Below are positions 1 through 11,677 of a stretch of DNA of 64,000 nucleotides, piece by piece. The position numbers were made by a program, and so were the translations under genes. The stretch is from Polytrichum commune. Its lineage: Eukaryota; Streptophyta; Polytrichopsida; Polytrichales; Polytrichaceae. The number at the start of each line of letters is the position of its first letter. Within the stretch, counting starts at the first letter, position 1. The notes beneath the pieces are model-generated. The model was not told where the DNA came from. It searched no databases and saw only the letters and a program-made list of their open reading frames with translations. Where the stretch lies: NCBI GenBank assembly GCA_950295325.1, contig OX485803.1:64125554-64189553 (forward strand), given 5' to 3'.

Positions 1-322
1 GCCAGCGTGAATAAAGTGTCCATTCGTAATGTCAATGACCCGATGCCCACCGGACAAGGGGACATTGGGGCAATACTACTCTCCCCTTTCGAGGATGGAC
101 ACTATAGTGACACACTATACTAGTTCCTAGCTAGCCACTAGTGCCTTGAAGATACCGGACATGGTATCCCCCCAAAGGGCTTTGAGGTACCCATACAACA
201 AGGTCCAAGGACCCCCCACCATAGTTGGGTAGACTAAGATGGTGAGCACCACGCTGGCATGGGGAATAGAACCCACAACCTCCTCATTGGGGGCCATGAG
301 CCCTAACCACCAAGCCAAGGCC
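1..322 (-). mobile_element. tRNA-derived SINE with a LINE-like 3' tail (cut by the window edge)
   Basis: Read on the minus strand, the element starts near 322 with a tRNA-like head. An A-box-like TGGCTTGGTGG lies at 317-307 and a B-box-like GGGTTCTATTCC at 274-263, with spacing typical of an internal Pol III promoter. A body of about 140 bp follows, then a tail (about 115-1) that aligns with the 3' UTR of the LINE copy at 32490-32600. Shared blocks include CTCGAAAGGG, AGAGTAG/GGAGTAG, TGTCC-GTGGGC-CGGG, GACACTT-ATTCACG. The (TA)n run at 333-346 lies just outside the head. The true 3' end is beyond position 1. The SINE call rests on box positions and tail homology, not on a family match. Confidence 0.62.
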
Positions 323-3184
323 CGTGGTCATATATATATATATATAACACATCAAAAGGGATGGAAATGGAAACTTGAGAAAATGTCAGTTGAGTAATGT
401 TGTGTGACATCAAAGTTTTTTTGGTAAATAATGTTTTGAGTGATGCTAAGGATTCCTACTATTTGGAGTTTGAGGAGGTGAGGGGAGTCGGAGGGATCGT
501 TATGAGTTTGTGAGTTTGTTACATTTTGTGTGGGTGGGTTTAAGCCACATGATTAAGAAACTCAAATTTAAGTGTAGTTTGAGCAAGCCTCAAGAGCATT
601 TTATGGGTGGTTAATTACAAGGTGAAAGACAAATTTGCTCCCTTTTTGAAAGGAGAGAGGAGGAGAGGTTGATGCAAATGGACCCCATTCACTAGTTAGC
701 AAAAATCACAAGACATGCCTAGCATGTGAAGGAGATAGATGTTGTGCCCCCATCATGTTTGGTACTTTTGAATAAGTAGCTAGATTTTGTTGACGACTAT
801 CTTGTAATGAATAATAGTCACGTTGAAGACACCAACATGTGGGGGGAAACAAGCGGCCGATCATTTAATGTGTTGGTGACATTGGGTTGAATTGGCCTCA
901 AAATCAATGGTGGTATGAAAATTTCAAGTTCATTAGAGTTATCTGTAAAGTTTCTTAAAGGGGGTGAAACCATTTTTTATCCTTCTTTGAGGAAACTTCA
1001 TGTTAAGAGCTCGTTGGCTCATCATGTATTGGAGCCTATTTTGAAGGTTGGGTGAAACTTTTGGGGCCTCACTTTCCACCTCTCAAACTTTGAGAGAATA
1101 TTAGGATCTAAAATAAGGTATGTACATGGGACCCATTGTCCTAAATCCTAGATTAGCCTATGCAAGGCTAGATTGGCCCACCTATCTTAGAAGGACAAGT
1201 TAGAAAACCCGGTTTTAATAGCCCAACACCACTCTTCGTGCATTATAATTTAAGTATTAAGAAAACTTGGGCGACTTTGTGCTAATTCTCATAAACTCAA
1301 GGTTTGGGACTAAACACATGGTTTCATCTACTTTACTTTACAAATAACTCCATTGAACTCTATTCTTCGGCAATGAAGGGTTTACTTGGGGCCACTTTCA
1401 CACACAAGACTGAAGGCCCATGACTATTGCAATCTAAGATCTCTCATTGGTTGAAAAATTTGAGACCGTCCAAGTTTACTTCACACAAGAAGGTGAAGGC
1501 CTAAGGGCCCAAAGGAACTATCATGGATGAGAAGTCTAGATGAATCCCTACATGTCATACCATGTCATAGTCAAGTGCTTTAGATAGTTGGTACGACGTT
1601 TGGATGAGAGTCCAGGGCCCTCAAAATTACAAGGTCACGGCCCTTGGCTCGTGTGTGAAGTGGTCCTTAAGGGATAGAAGAAATACGAGTTAGAGGTCCA
1701 AAGTGAGTCCCGCAACATAGTATGCTTGCTTGCTTACATAAATATATAAATTATTGCACACAAATGATTCAAAGTTGGCCAGGACCTTAACGTATTGTCG
1801 CAATTGTAAGTAAGGGCCCATTCAGGCTACGGTGACGAAGTGCACCAGATGGTCAAGAATTCCAGCCCAAGACAAGTTATTTGAGGCAATGCAACTTGTG
1901 GCCTACAACATGGAAAGGAAAAAATAAAAGAAAACCACCTCAAATTGGAGTTCTCCAGAGGTCAAGTTTCTTGTCCAAGGGTTTGAGGTTGCCCAAGAAA
2001 CTTCTAGAGAACTCCCCTAGTAAAAAGGGTTGCCATGTTGACAACCATGTCATTTTTACATGTATGCTTGCAGTTCTCCACCAAAGAAGTCTTGGCACGT
2101 AGTGTAAACCCCAGCCAGTGAAGAACTCATTTCATAACCAATCATATTGCTCCATTCCCCTAAAATTCTCGCCCAGTGCACTTCTTCACGGGTCTTAGCA
2201 CCATACTCACCCCAAAGTCAAATCAGATCACTTCACATCAAGATTTGTAGGCACATATATATCAGAATACTTAATTTATGTTAGGAACGCGACAAGGAAG
2301 ATAGAATATTATGTTGGTCAAAGTTGGACTTCAAATGTGAGGCATGAGGCGGCTGCATGCCAACTATGTAACACAGTGCTCGATGATGTCAACTAAGATG
2401 TAAGAACCGGAGTCCACCGGTCCCTGAACACTTAGTAGTAATTAAGCAGGGATTTTTTGTGCTTAATTTAATTTTGCATTGTATTGCATTGGGAATAATG
2501 CAGTATGCGATCTACAGTCTAACCTTGATAATGTCACCCTTGTTAATAAAACACCTTGATATTGTCACCTAAAAGTTTGAAACCGATTTTCATAGTGTTA
2601 AACTCCCTCGCTATTATCCCAATTGATCACCCTTGGTAATGTCACTATTTTTTTCCAAAATCCGTAATGTAAATGTGATAATACCAAGTATGGATGGATT
2701 GTATGTGATGGTTGGATGGACAGATTGTAGTAGCCAAAAGGGTCATGCGCCGCCCCTGTGATAAATGCAATACTATTCTTGGAACTTGATTGTGCGCCAA
2801 CCCTGAATGGTGTTGTCTATACACGGCGATGTCAAGACTTCTCGGCCTCTATGCACCCCACCTTCCGTCACATGTGTTCAACTGTGTGTCTAGTGAGAGG
2901 TCTTTACCTGATCCCAATGACACATTATGATGTGCTCTTGTTGTTATTCACCATTTTGAATTAGATTTTACATTCAAAAACATTGAAGTCTCGTATTTGT
3001 TATTTTCTTTTTTATATTGTAATTTTATTTTGATTTTCTACCTATTTTTTTGATAATATCACATTATGCACAAATCTTCAAAATGTGACATTATCAAATA
3101 CATCACACCTTGTTTATATCACTCTTTTTGGTGAAACGGATGGTGTGACATTATCAAGGTTAGACTGTACTCAAGAGAGAGGCA
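323..3184. other. AT-rich spacer with one dispersed direct repeat
   Basis: No supportable gene. It holds a (TA)n microsatellite (333-346) and, at about 940-1360, copy 1 of a repeat that recurs at 7085-7520. The remaining ORFs are short and show no family features. The region 2510-3170 is unusually rich in the words 'gtcac' and 'ttatcaa' and may be the worn flank of the CACTA-like element that follows. Confidence 0.5.
940..1360 (+). repeat. Dispersed repeat, copy 1 (pair with 7085-7520)
   Basis: Shares long blocks in the same orientation with 7085-7520: GAGCCTATTTTGAA-GTTGGG, TTTCCACCTCTCAAA, CCTATGCAAGGCTAG, and a tail CTCATAAACTCAAGGTTTGG. By eye identity is roughly three quarters over about 415 bp. 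The copies are 6.1 kb apart. They could be old LTRs of one element or just two members of a dispersed family. No PBS, PPT or retroelement protein is visible between them, so I do not call a retrotransposon. Confidence 0.6.
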
Positions 3185-3865
3185 CACTAAACATTGTATT
3201 TAGTGTCACCAATTCTATGCCATGGGCTAGATCACATCTTCGTTCGGTTGGGTCGCGCCCTTCTCACGCCGGTTTCACTGCCTGGTCTTCATGCTTGCAC
3301 CTGCGTGGGAACTCCTCGTTGGGAACCATTGTGACAATACCCAATCAAAATCACAAATATTTAAGTTGACATCACTTTCGTTATTCCCAAGGTAGTTGAC
3401 GGAGTTCCTTCACGTGCCAAAGATGGTGTCACATTGGTTCCCAACGAGGGCGAGTTCCCACGCAGGTGCGGGCAAGAAGACCGGGCAATGAAGGAGGCGT
3501 GGGAAGGGCGGGGCCCCAGCTGAATGAAGGTGTGATCTCGCCCCCAGGGCCAATTCTAAGTTTATCTTGCTCAAAACTACTTGTAAACCGCCCGTGTAGG
3601 TAGTGTCACCAACACTACATGTAAACCTAACATTATTTCTCAATCTTTGTAAAAACATTTGGACATTATAGATCTATGATGTTGCGATTAGTGTCACTTG
3701 CTAAGTGGTTCTTACATCCGAGTTTCAATCATCTATGACAATTTTTCACCACAAAAATGCTGGGATGCAGAATATACCCAAATTGGATGAACAATAAGTT
3801 GGGATGATAGGATTTGTAAACATATTGATAAGAAGTGTCATTTAAAAAATTACAGTGGCATAAAA
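3185..3865 (+). mobile_element. CACTA-like MITE, copy 1, interrupted by a foldback element
   Basis: Begins with CACTAAACATTGTATTTAGTG followed by TCACCAA, and matches the full-length copy at 31152-31503 in the blocks TGTCACCAACACTA, TAGTGTCACTTGCTAAGT-like, and the closing GAAGTG-CAT-AAAAA-TTAC. The right terminus is worn. The middle is split by a 332-bp insertion with a 9-bp target duplication (separate entry). No transposase coding is present. CACTA-like is inferred from the 5' terminus; a convincing 3-bp target duplication was not found. Confidence 0.55.
3218..3549. mobile_element. Foldback (Mutator-like) MITE nested in the CACTA-like MITE
   Basis: Two arms of about 125 bp (3218-3345 and about 3425-3549) are near-complementary. 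The left runs from the GGGC-TAGATCACATCTTC region to GCACCTGCGTGGGAACTC; the right is its inverse with scattered substitutions. A loop of about 80-95 bp lies between. The element is flanked by identical 9-bp duplications CCAATTCTA at 3209-3217 and 3550-3558, the target size typical of Mutator-like elements. It is much more GC-rich than its surroundings. ORFs seen across it are products of the hairpin. Confidence 0.78.
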
Positions 3866-4429
3866 GACCTTGAGAGTTACTACCTTGGGCTTTGTGTATT
3901 CACCCCCCCCCCCAACCCTCCCACTTCCTGTGATGTAGCTATTTTTTGGTTTGTGTGTTGTAGTGTGTGTGTGGATCAGTGCCCGGGAAGTTTTTGGGCA
4001 TAGTGGGTCAAGATCCTAGTGTACTAAATCCAACCGGTTGCATATTGACATCTTTCGGTTTTGCTTTATTCATTTGAGGTATATTCTTCTATAGATTCCT
4101 CTACAATGATCGGTAATTATCCTGAAGTCTCCAACTTCAATTGGTGATTTCTCAAACTCAACCGGTTCATCTGTGACTAACCGTCGGTTCTTCCCAAGCA
4201 GTGGTTTGTATTATCCAAATTTACCTCTCCTTTGTTTGTTTGTTTGTTATTTATTTATTTATTTATTTATCATTTTCAATGACAAATGATATTCAAAACC
4301 GCTTGGAGGGTTTTTCTAGCCCTTGCAACCACATGCATTGTCATAGTCCATCTCGACCCTCTGCAAATTGTGGTTGTCACGTACTATCATGATCAACGTT
4401 GGACCGGTACCATCTTTTTTTGACACCGC
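3866..4429. other. Spacer with C-run and short simple repeats
   Basis: No gene seen. Contains a run of 11 C at about 3903-3913, a TG-rich patch near 3951-3972 and (TTTG)/(TTTA) runs at about 4235-4271. Confidence 0.5.
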
Positions 4430-4434
4430 TTGGA

Positions 4435-4720
4435 TATTTGGTGAGGATTCAGGTCCAAGATATCCCTAAACTACCGGGTGATAGTGGAAGATACCCATTT
4501 TCGAAGGGAGTGGTTGGCGGTTCGATTCCCGTTGTGAACTCTTCTCTCTACTTGATGAAAGAAACTAGCTAGATAGATAGGAAGCCAAGAGCCGACCCAC
4601 CGCAAGGTAGGCAGTAAGACCCACCCTGCACCAAGAAAATTCTCGAGCATGGTAGGACCAACATGCTCAAATTTACGCCGGATTGCCCGACGTTGGTTGT
4701 TTTTTTATTTATTTATTTAA
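4435..4720 (+). mobile_element. SINE family 2, copy 1
   Basis: Contains a B-box-like GGTTCGATTCC at 4519-4529, preceded by an A-box-like GATAGTGGAAGATACCC. The stretch TCCCTAAACTA through GAAGGGAGTGGTTGGCGGTTC is shared with the element at 45570-45732. The element ends in (ATTT)n at about 4702-4720, a common SINE tail. The 3' half differs from the other copy. No clear target duplication found. Confidence 0.52.
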
Positions 4721-7700
4721 ATGGAGAATACATAAGAGATTTAGCACGTTGGTGCTGAAATATAAAACATTTCAAGGTCATGTGTGCCATTTTCTTTAAA
4801 AAAATACACCTACTACTATGATAGTGGCATGTGGTAATTAACCTATGAAATGACTTGTGGCAAACCAACTTATCATGTAGGGCATGGCAACCATGGTAGT
4901 GGGCGTGCAGATAGTGAACAACAATCCAACATTTGCAAAGAGTGAATGTTTTTATAGTGAAGCTTGTATGATGGGGACTTCATAAACCACCATATTTTGT
5001 GCAAAGTACTCTTCACCCCTAACTTCCCATGCCCAATTTCCCTCAAATTTGTCTAGAACATGTGATCTCAATTTCAACGATCAAAATATGAAGATCTAAT
5101 GTTTTTCTTGATAGATCCAAATGTATAGGGTAGATGTTTGTAGGTTAGAGGTGACTACAGTCTGAATTTTAGACGTTGAAATTTTGTTATGTAGGACATT
5201 ATAATAGGAATGTCAATAGTGATCTTGAGGGGTAACACTTTAGAAATTAAATTGGGGTTGGGTTTTTTTTTATTGAACCTTCACTCAAAGCATCGCCAAA
5301 TGACAAAATGTTATCCTCATTCAAAAGAGGGTCAATATACAGACTCTAATCAACTCACAAATCTTGAAACCATTATTTTGTGATTTTTTGGGGGAAGCTT
5401 TGTAATTTTAGGCAATGGTGCCACAATTGTGCACCTTCCACATGGATTTACACCCACCAACACATGTCCAACTAGAAAGTCCAATGGTTAGTGTTTATGA
5501 TATGTTGCATTTGAGTGTCATGGAAAATTTCAAATCAATTGGGAATCATTTGCACATAGGGCTAACCAAAAACAAAAAAAAAAAAACAAAAAAGAAGAAG
5601 AAGAAGAAGAAGAAGAAGAAGAGTTTAGGATATGCTACCCCTAAACCGTGGAGGTGACAAATGTCAAGTTTTGGTTCATTAACCAATTCCACTGTAAACT
5701 ACTTGAAAACACACTCCTATATTTGAATTGATCCAAAAATAACTAATTTTGTTGATACAAAATTATCTATGAGGCAAAACATAGCAGACTTGAACATGTA
5801 CAAAAGGAGTAGTTCAAACAATCAAGAAACCATCCGAACTAGTATCAAAGGGGTCAGAGCGAACCGCTCACAACCAAATTATGATTGCATAGGACATTAG
5901 GATTAATTAAGAGATAACAAATGTTTGCATCACTAGACTAATTATCCCAATTAGTGAGGTTGGACTAATAATGCATGTGGGAAATTAGTGAAGGTGATAC
6001 TAAATTTCTTTACGCCATAAAATAAGTGACATTAGTTGATCTAAGGTTTTGGGAGTCCAAAGTGTCAAATGGCAAGAAACTCACAATAATAGCTCTCTTC
6101 ATTTTCTTAGATGTTAGAGATGTCTCAAGAAAAAAAACCTCTTTGAGCTCACCAACACAATTTTGCACTTTACATACACCTTAAAGCACGCACTAATTTT
6201 CTTGAAACCCATGGTAAATGAACATGTATACATAAATTTTGTATCATTCAATAAAAATTCCAGACCATGCTAATTTTTAAATTTGGCAAAATAATGTGTG
6301 TTTAGGGAATTAGCATCACACGCATCAATGTAGCTTGTTATATGGCCTGTTGATGTTTTCAAACCCATACCTCCTTATAAACCCACTGCAATACCCACCA
6401 ACTAGCACACTTGACCCCAAGGTGCCCAATCACACATGATTTATCCTACTTAATATCCATGGCCTCTGAACAACCAACAATGTACAATACATGGTTACCT
6501 TGCATAGAGCCCCCACCTTGAAAGCAAGCAGTAGCAAGGCGGTTTTTCATTCATGCTTGCTCTGCAAGGAGCCAACATTCTATCTATCTATCCTTATTTT
6601 GTGTCACCAAAATGTCTAATCTAGCACTTATTAAATGAATGTGGCACCATATTCATCTACTACATTGTAAATGCTTACATCTATTGTGGTCTAGATTATT
6701 TCCAATTATGGTTCGATGCAATATTATCAATTATTGAATAACATAAGTTGTACTAAGTGAGTGAAACTTAAGATGGACACTTTAATGTGGGTCCCCAATG
6801 TGGCAATATATTATTTATTGCAACCAATGGCAATTTGATTGATTGTCATGAGCTTTGTTTTGTAGTAGACTCACCTCTTTTTTGATGGACCTAATGTAAT
6901 ATCCAATACACCATGAAACATTATCCACTTGTTGTCATGCATGACGTCATGTAGATTTAGTTGAGTTTCTACAGTCCCTCAATCCTTCAACATCTAATAC
7001 CATGTCAACATGGACAACTGGACATACAATTGCTATGGAGAGTTGCTCATGCAAATGATGATTCCACAATGCACATTTTGTGACATTTTTGGACACTAGA
7101 GTTATCCGTAAATTCCTTCAAAGAGGGATGAAATTGTGAGTTTGATGCTTTTTTGAGAAACATTCTATTAGCTCATTGTGTATCGGAGCCTATTTTGAAT
7201 GTTGGGCAAAAGGCTTGGGACCTCCTCTTTCCACCTCTCAAAACTTCGAGAGACTTTTAGGGTTTAACATGGGGTATGAGCATGAAACCCACTATCCTAA
7301 ATTCTGGATTTGCCTATGCAAGGCTAGCTTGGCCCACCCATCCTAGTAGAACAAGTTAGAAAGCCGATTTTAAATAGCCCTACACCACTATTTGTGTATG
7401 GTGCTTTAAGGACTTGAGAAAACTTGGGGTGACTATGTGTTAATTCTCATAAACTCAAGGTTTGGGACTAAACCCATGGTTTCATCTACTAACATTACAA
7501 ATAACTCTAATGCCTTGTGAGTTTTAGTTATTTGAACATGCGTGGTTGTTGGAAAAAGGGAAAAGAGTACATAACCGTTGTGCGATAATAATAATAATAA
7601 AATGGTCAATTTTGTATTAATCGTTGACCTAGCATCCATATGGGAAAGAGAAGAGCTCCAAGAAATGTTTGACAAGGGTTGGATACATTAGTGACTAAGC

Positions 7701-9591
7701 ATTGTGTGAAAAAAATGATTTAGGTTTTCTCATGGTCATGGCCCTTGGTCCAAATCCATAGCAAAGGGAATTCACATTGCTCTTGAAAAGTCTTAGTCAC
7801 ATGGCCCATAATGTAACATGGAGAGTCAATTTTGTTTTCATTGTGGAGACAACCATTTTGGGTGATCTCACTACATGTCCGGGTGACTACCAAACATAGT
7901 ATATTTCATGGCATGTAAGATTTCACTTCACTTTATCATCTGATTTCAAACATGGTCAATCTTATTTTCCATGACCTAGTGCCCCAAGGGGTGGACTCTT
8001 TATGCCACGTACAAAGTGACATGAGTGTAGAAAAAGGTATATTTTGAGGCATTGCCGTACATTGTATAAATGAGGGATTGGTTTCTTTAGTGTGTACAAT
8101 TATATAGGTTGTTAAGAATCTTGAAGTATAGGTAGAGGTACAAAAGGGGGGCCCTAAGGTTTAGCAAAAAAAATTGACGATAGATGTGCTAGTTTCATCC
8201 AAATTATGTTCTCATCCAGTTTACGTTTCACCCACTATCAACATATGGTAATCATCCCCAAGGACTATCCTATCCACTTTTGTTAGGGTTTGCATATTAA
8301 GGCATTTATCACATTACATTGAAAAGATTAGAATAAATGCATGAGTCCATTTTCCAACCTATCATTAGTTCATATACATTTGTTTTTCTCTTTAAATATC
8401 ACATATATAGGGGGTTTTATTTCATAGTCACCCGTGCACATAATCTAGGTTTCCAATATAGAGTCCACCCCCATGCCTAGTGTGAGGCAAAATGGGACCA
8501 TCACTCATTTTTCAACCAATGATAGAATCTAAAAAGCGGTGGCCATCGCCCATGGTCACTAGATCAATTTTTTCACATAATATGGTATTGAGATTGATGT
8601 GCCATGTTGATTAGCATGGCCTCTGTGACTTGTCATATAGCAACAAGTGTCATACGGCAGCCTCTCTAGTTTCCACCATGTGATAATTGCAAGACAATTA
8701 GTATGGAATGATGATAAATTATAGTGTGGGCCACACTAAAACACATGTTTAGTATAATGTAAACATGCCCTAGCTAAAGCACCAAAGTGATGGTATCAAT
8801 TTCACCATGAAATGTATGGTAGACTAGAGGATGTACAACATGTCGAGAGGCAATTATTGCATACAATTATACCTCGCATCCATCCAACTTAAAACACCTG
8901 AAAGAGTATGCCTACCATAAATCTATTTGAAGGTCATTTGACACCAAAATTAACTTCAAAAATCCCAAATTGATCTAGACTAAGTCATTCGAGATGACTC
9001 AACCACAAACCTATAGAGTAGATGGGTCCTAAATGATTACTTCTTTTTCTTTTTTTCTTTTTTTTACCGACTAGCCCACTTTTTCGAGGTTTCAAAACAC
9101 ACGATTAGTACAAACTAGTTAACAACTTCCCTCATAATTTGTGGAGCTCATATGATATCTTATTCATTTTCAAATCAAAGACTATTGTGCTCATTAAACG
9201 GTCACATAGGTCTCCCAATTATGTTGACTATTGAAGATATAAAGAATGTTTCTCATATTTTGAGTAGGCAAGCCTAACTTTTGCGAACACATGTCTTTTG
9301 AGTGTCCATACTTGGCCTCGCCAAAGCACATACCACTCAAATATAAGTGGTCCAACAAGAGAAGTAACCAACTAAAGGTTGTCTATCTTATTAGGGGGTC
9401 AAATTTTATGTTAGATAGATGAGAGGTACACTCGTAAGTGATAATTCCCTCTCACCCGTACAACGTACACTACATGATTTCATCTCAAACATATATCAAA
9501 TGTCTAAACCATGCATTTTGGAGCCAACGCCATTTCTTTAAAGGTGACTCCTTCGTGCTCAATATGTTAAGTGCCATTGCAAATGATGTAA
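4721..9591. other. Gene-free AT-rich spacer with dispersed repeats
   Basis: No protein-coding gene is supportable. Contents: an A-rich then (AAG)n tract at 5575-5621; a repeat at about 5940-6230 related to 42060-42300; the dispersed repeat copy at 7085-7520; an (AAT)5 run near 7587; and, at about 9120-9350, a reverse copy of the abundant AT-rich repeat described at 46040-46510. ORFs here have no domain features. Confidence 0.5.
7085..7520 (+). repeat. Dispersed repeat, copy 2
   Basis: Same orientation as the copy at 940-1360; see that entry for the shared blocks. The copies diverge abruptly after ACAAATAACTC on the right side and just before GAGTTATC on the left, so these mark approximate repeat edges. 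Confidence 0.6.
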
Positions 9592-9814
9592 GGGCATGTT
9601 TACACGAAAGACATCAGGCCATAGCTCTTGAAAAGAATCAAATTCGCATTGGTCGAGAGTATCACGGGCCCTTGCTTTAGGTTTACATGAGAACATTTTG
9701 GATTACATCTCATAACATTTTCAATGGATGTAGGCTACAATTTTGATGTTCTCACCCAAAAAGCAAGGTACCATGGTCATTTAAGAGCCATGGCCTATTG
9801 CTTTTAGTGTAAAC

Positions 9815-11660
9815 CATAGCCCTACATTGAATGCCCATACCCATGCCCATGCCCATGCCCACCCATGCCCATGGGTTTTGGGTGGGCATGGGTGCGATAT
9901 TATTGTTCATGGGTGGGCATGGGTTAGAAGAGATTCATGACAATGGGGCTGAGATCGTAGTTGTTAGCAACTTCGACGCACGTATTGAGCTTTAGTTCAG
10001 TATGTATGAGACATACAAGGTCATTGATCTTGAAAAAAACGAGATCATTGCAACGGTGAACTTAGCATTGCCAATGAATTGGGATACCACTGCTAATTTC
10101 AGTATTCTCTTGTGGTGGAAGCTGAAAGGAGCCCCCACATTCCCCATCATGTCACGCGTGGCGCGTTCAGTTTTGTGCATCCCTGCATCCAACTCCAAAT
10201 CGGAGTCAAACTTCTCGGATGCAGGGAATACGCTGTCGGGTAGAGAGGGGTCCGCTTTGGGAAAGCACTGGGCTTTTGGCTGCAACTAGATTTGCTTGCC
10301 GAACCGTCGAATCTTCTTGTCTTCAAAAGTCTTGGTCTTCAATTTCTTCAAAACTTCAACCTCTTTCCTGTTGGCCTATCCTGTTGCGGCTCTAAACGGG
10401 TTAAGGGTAAGGGTAGGGTGATAAGAAAACACAGGCCTCGGACGGGTAAAACGGGATGTCAGAACACGAGCTAACGTCCGACAGATTGGCTCCTAAACTT
10501 TCAAACCCACGGTGACCAGCAATCGCGCCTCACCAGTGGGAACAACAGAGTACAACTTTGTGGGTCATCAATCCCACTTCGTTGTCACAAACACAAAATG
10601 AGGTTTTTATGGTTTCCCACAAAAAAAACCCGCAACAGTTTTACGATGCAAAGAAATTCAAGTACAACTAGCCTCCAAATCTGGTTGGGAATCACAAAAA
10701 AATGACAACGAACCACAAACCACAATACACTTGAATCTTGGAAAGTCTTCAAGTCTTAAAATCTTCATATGCACACCAAATTGATCGAATCATACACTTC
10801 CTCAAAGGATTGTTGCCAACAAAATACTTGTCCGTCTTTTTGTGGTCGGTTGAAGTCTCAACCCTTCTATGCAAGAGCTAACAGACTTCCCTCCACTCAA
10901 ACTAGCACAACTTTTGTTTTTGCTAATTCTCATTCAAGCAAGTGATCACGCAAGAGAAAACAGTCCCATGAAACGCAATTCTCTTGCATATTTTTATTTT
11001 CCGATTCTCATCAAATCCACACAAAAACAACAATGAGCTTTCCACAACAAAAAAAACTCTTGTCTTCCCAACCTCTCTTCTCTTCAACTACACATGTGAG
11101 ATAAGGCCAAAAATCCTCTTCTTATCCTCATCACATGGCTTCTAATTATCCATTGGTCTAAAAATAAACTAAGGATAAAACTAGAAGTAAGGCTAAAAGG
11201 GTAATAAGAGTAAACTAAGAGTAAAAAAAAGAGATAAGATTAAAAAGGGTAAACTAAAAGTCACTAAGAATAAACAAAAAAGTAATCTATTTCTACTCCC
11301 TTTTACTTTCCTCCAAATCGAAGAATCGTAATGCAACACAAAATAAGTTCACATGTAAATAGTGTACGCATTTACACTACGACAACGCTAACCAAGAATC
11401 ACTCCGGGCTAAAGCCAACGATAGTGAATGACCTTTTATTTGTCTGATCCAACCAAGACTTGGTGTAGGCGGGTAACACACATTACACAATTTTTGAATA
11501 CATGGGCGCAATTTGAATAGCATGGGTGGGCATGGGTGGGAACATGTCATGCTACGTGTGGGCATGGGTGCGTACATGTCATGCTATGGGTGGGCATAGG
11601 TCGCTGCTGATGGGCATGGTCTGGGTATGGGTGTAATTTAAAGGAAAATGTTGGGCTCTG
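9815..11660 (+). mobile_element. hAT transposon remnant, non-autonomous, with 8-bp TSD
   Basis: Terminal inverted repeats CATAGCCCTACATT (9815) and the inverse of AATGTTGGGCTCTG (ending 11660; reads CAGAGCCCAACATT) are flanked by a perfect 8-bp duplication GTGTAAAC at 9807-9814 and 11661-11668, as expected for hAT. Subterminal blocks at both ends are built of repeated GCCCATGCCCACCCATG words in inverted arrangement (9830-9925 and about 11518-11625), a usual hAT subterminal pattern. Only the C-terminal part of a transposase remains inside (10002-10289). Confidence 0.85.
10002..10289 (+). pseudogene. hAT transposase, C-terminal dimerisation domain fragment
   Basis: The 95-residue frame carries the hAT C-terminal signature: WW near residues 38-39, FPIMSRVARSVLCIPASN, then S-E-S-NFSDAGNTLSGREGSALGK. 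In the family this segment (hATC, Pfam Dimer_Tnp_hAT) mediates transposase dimerisation. The start codon used is only the first Met after an in-frame stop at about 9993, not a real N-terminus. The zinc finger and the catalytic DDE region are absent. It lies in the expected orientation inside a TIR/TSD-bounded hAT element, so it is a deletion derivative that would depend on a transposase supplied elsewhere. Confidence 0.88.
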
Positions 11661-11677
11661 GTGTAAACATGTCCTAA

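Larger units (their letters stand above)
9592..11674. mobile_element. PIF/Harbinger-like MITE split by a hAT element
   Basis: Termini GGGCATGTTTACAC (9592) and GTGTAAACATGTCC (ending 11674) are inverted repeats. The similarity extends inward about 45 bp (GGCCATAGCTCTTGAA against the inverse of TTAAGAGCCATGGCC). Both ends are flanked by TAA (9589-9591 and 11675-11677), the 3-bp target type of PIF/Harbinger. Without the inserted hAT element and its 8-bp duplication the MITE is 229 bp. An internal smaller inverted repeat (about 9668-9775) strengthens the foldback character. Confidence 0.75.

Noticed and set aside
5415-5657. ORF ending in poly-Lys
   Set aside because: The lysines come from an A-rich/(AAG)n microsatellite; no other support.
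9830-9925. GCCCATG repeats as a CRISPR or coding repeat
   Set aside because: They are short inverted subterminal words of a hAT element; no spacer-repeat structure, and the sequence is a plant nuclear genome.
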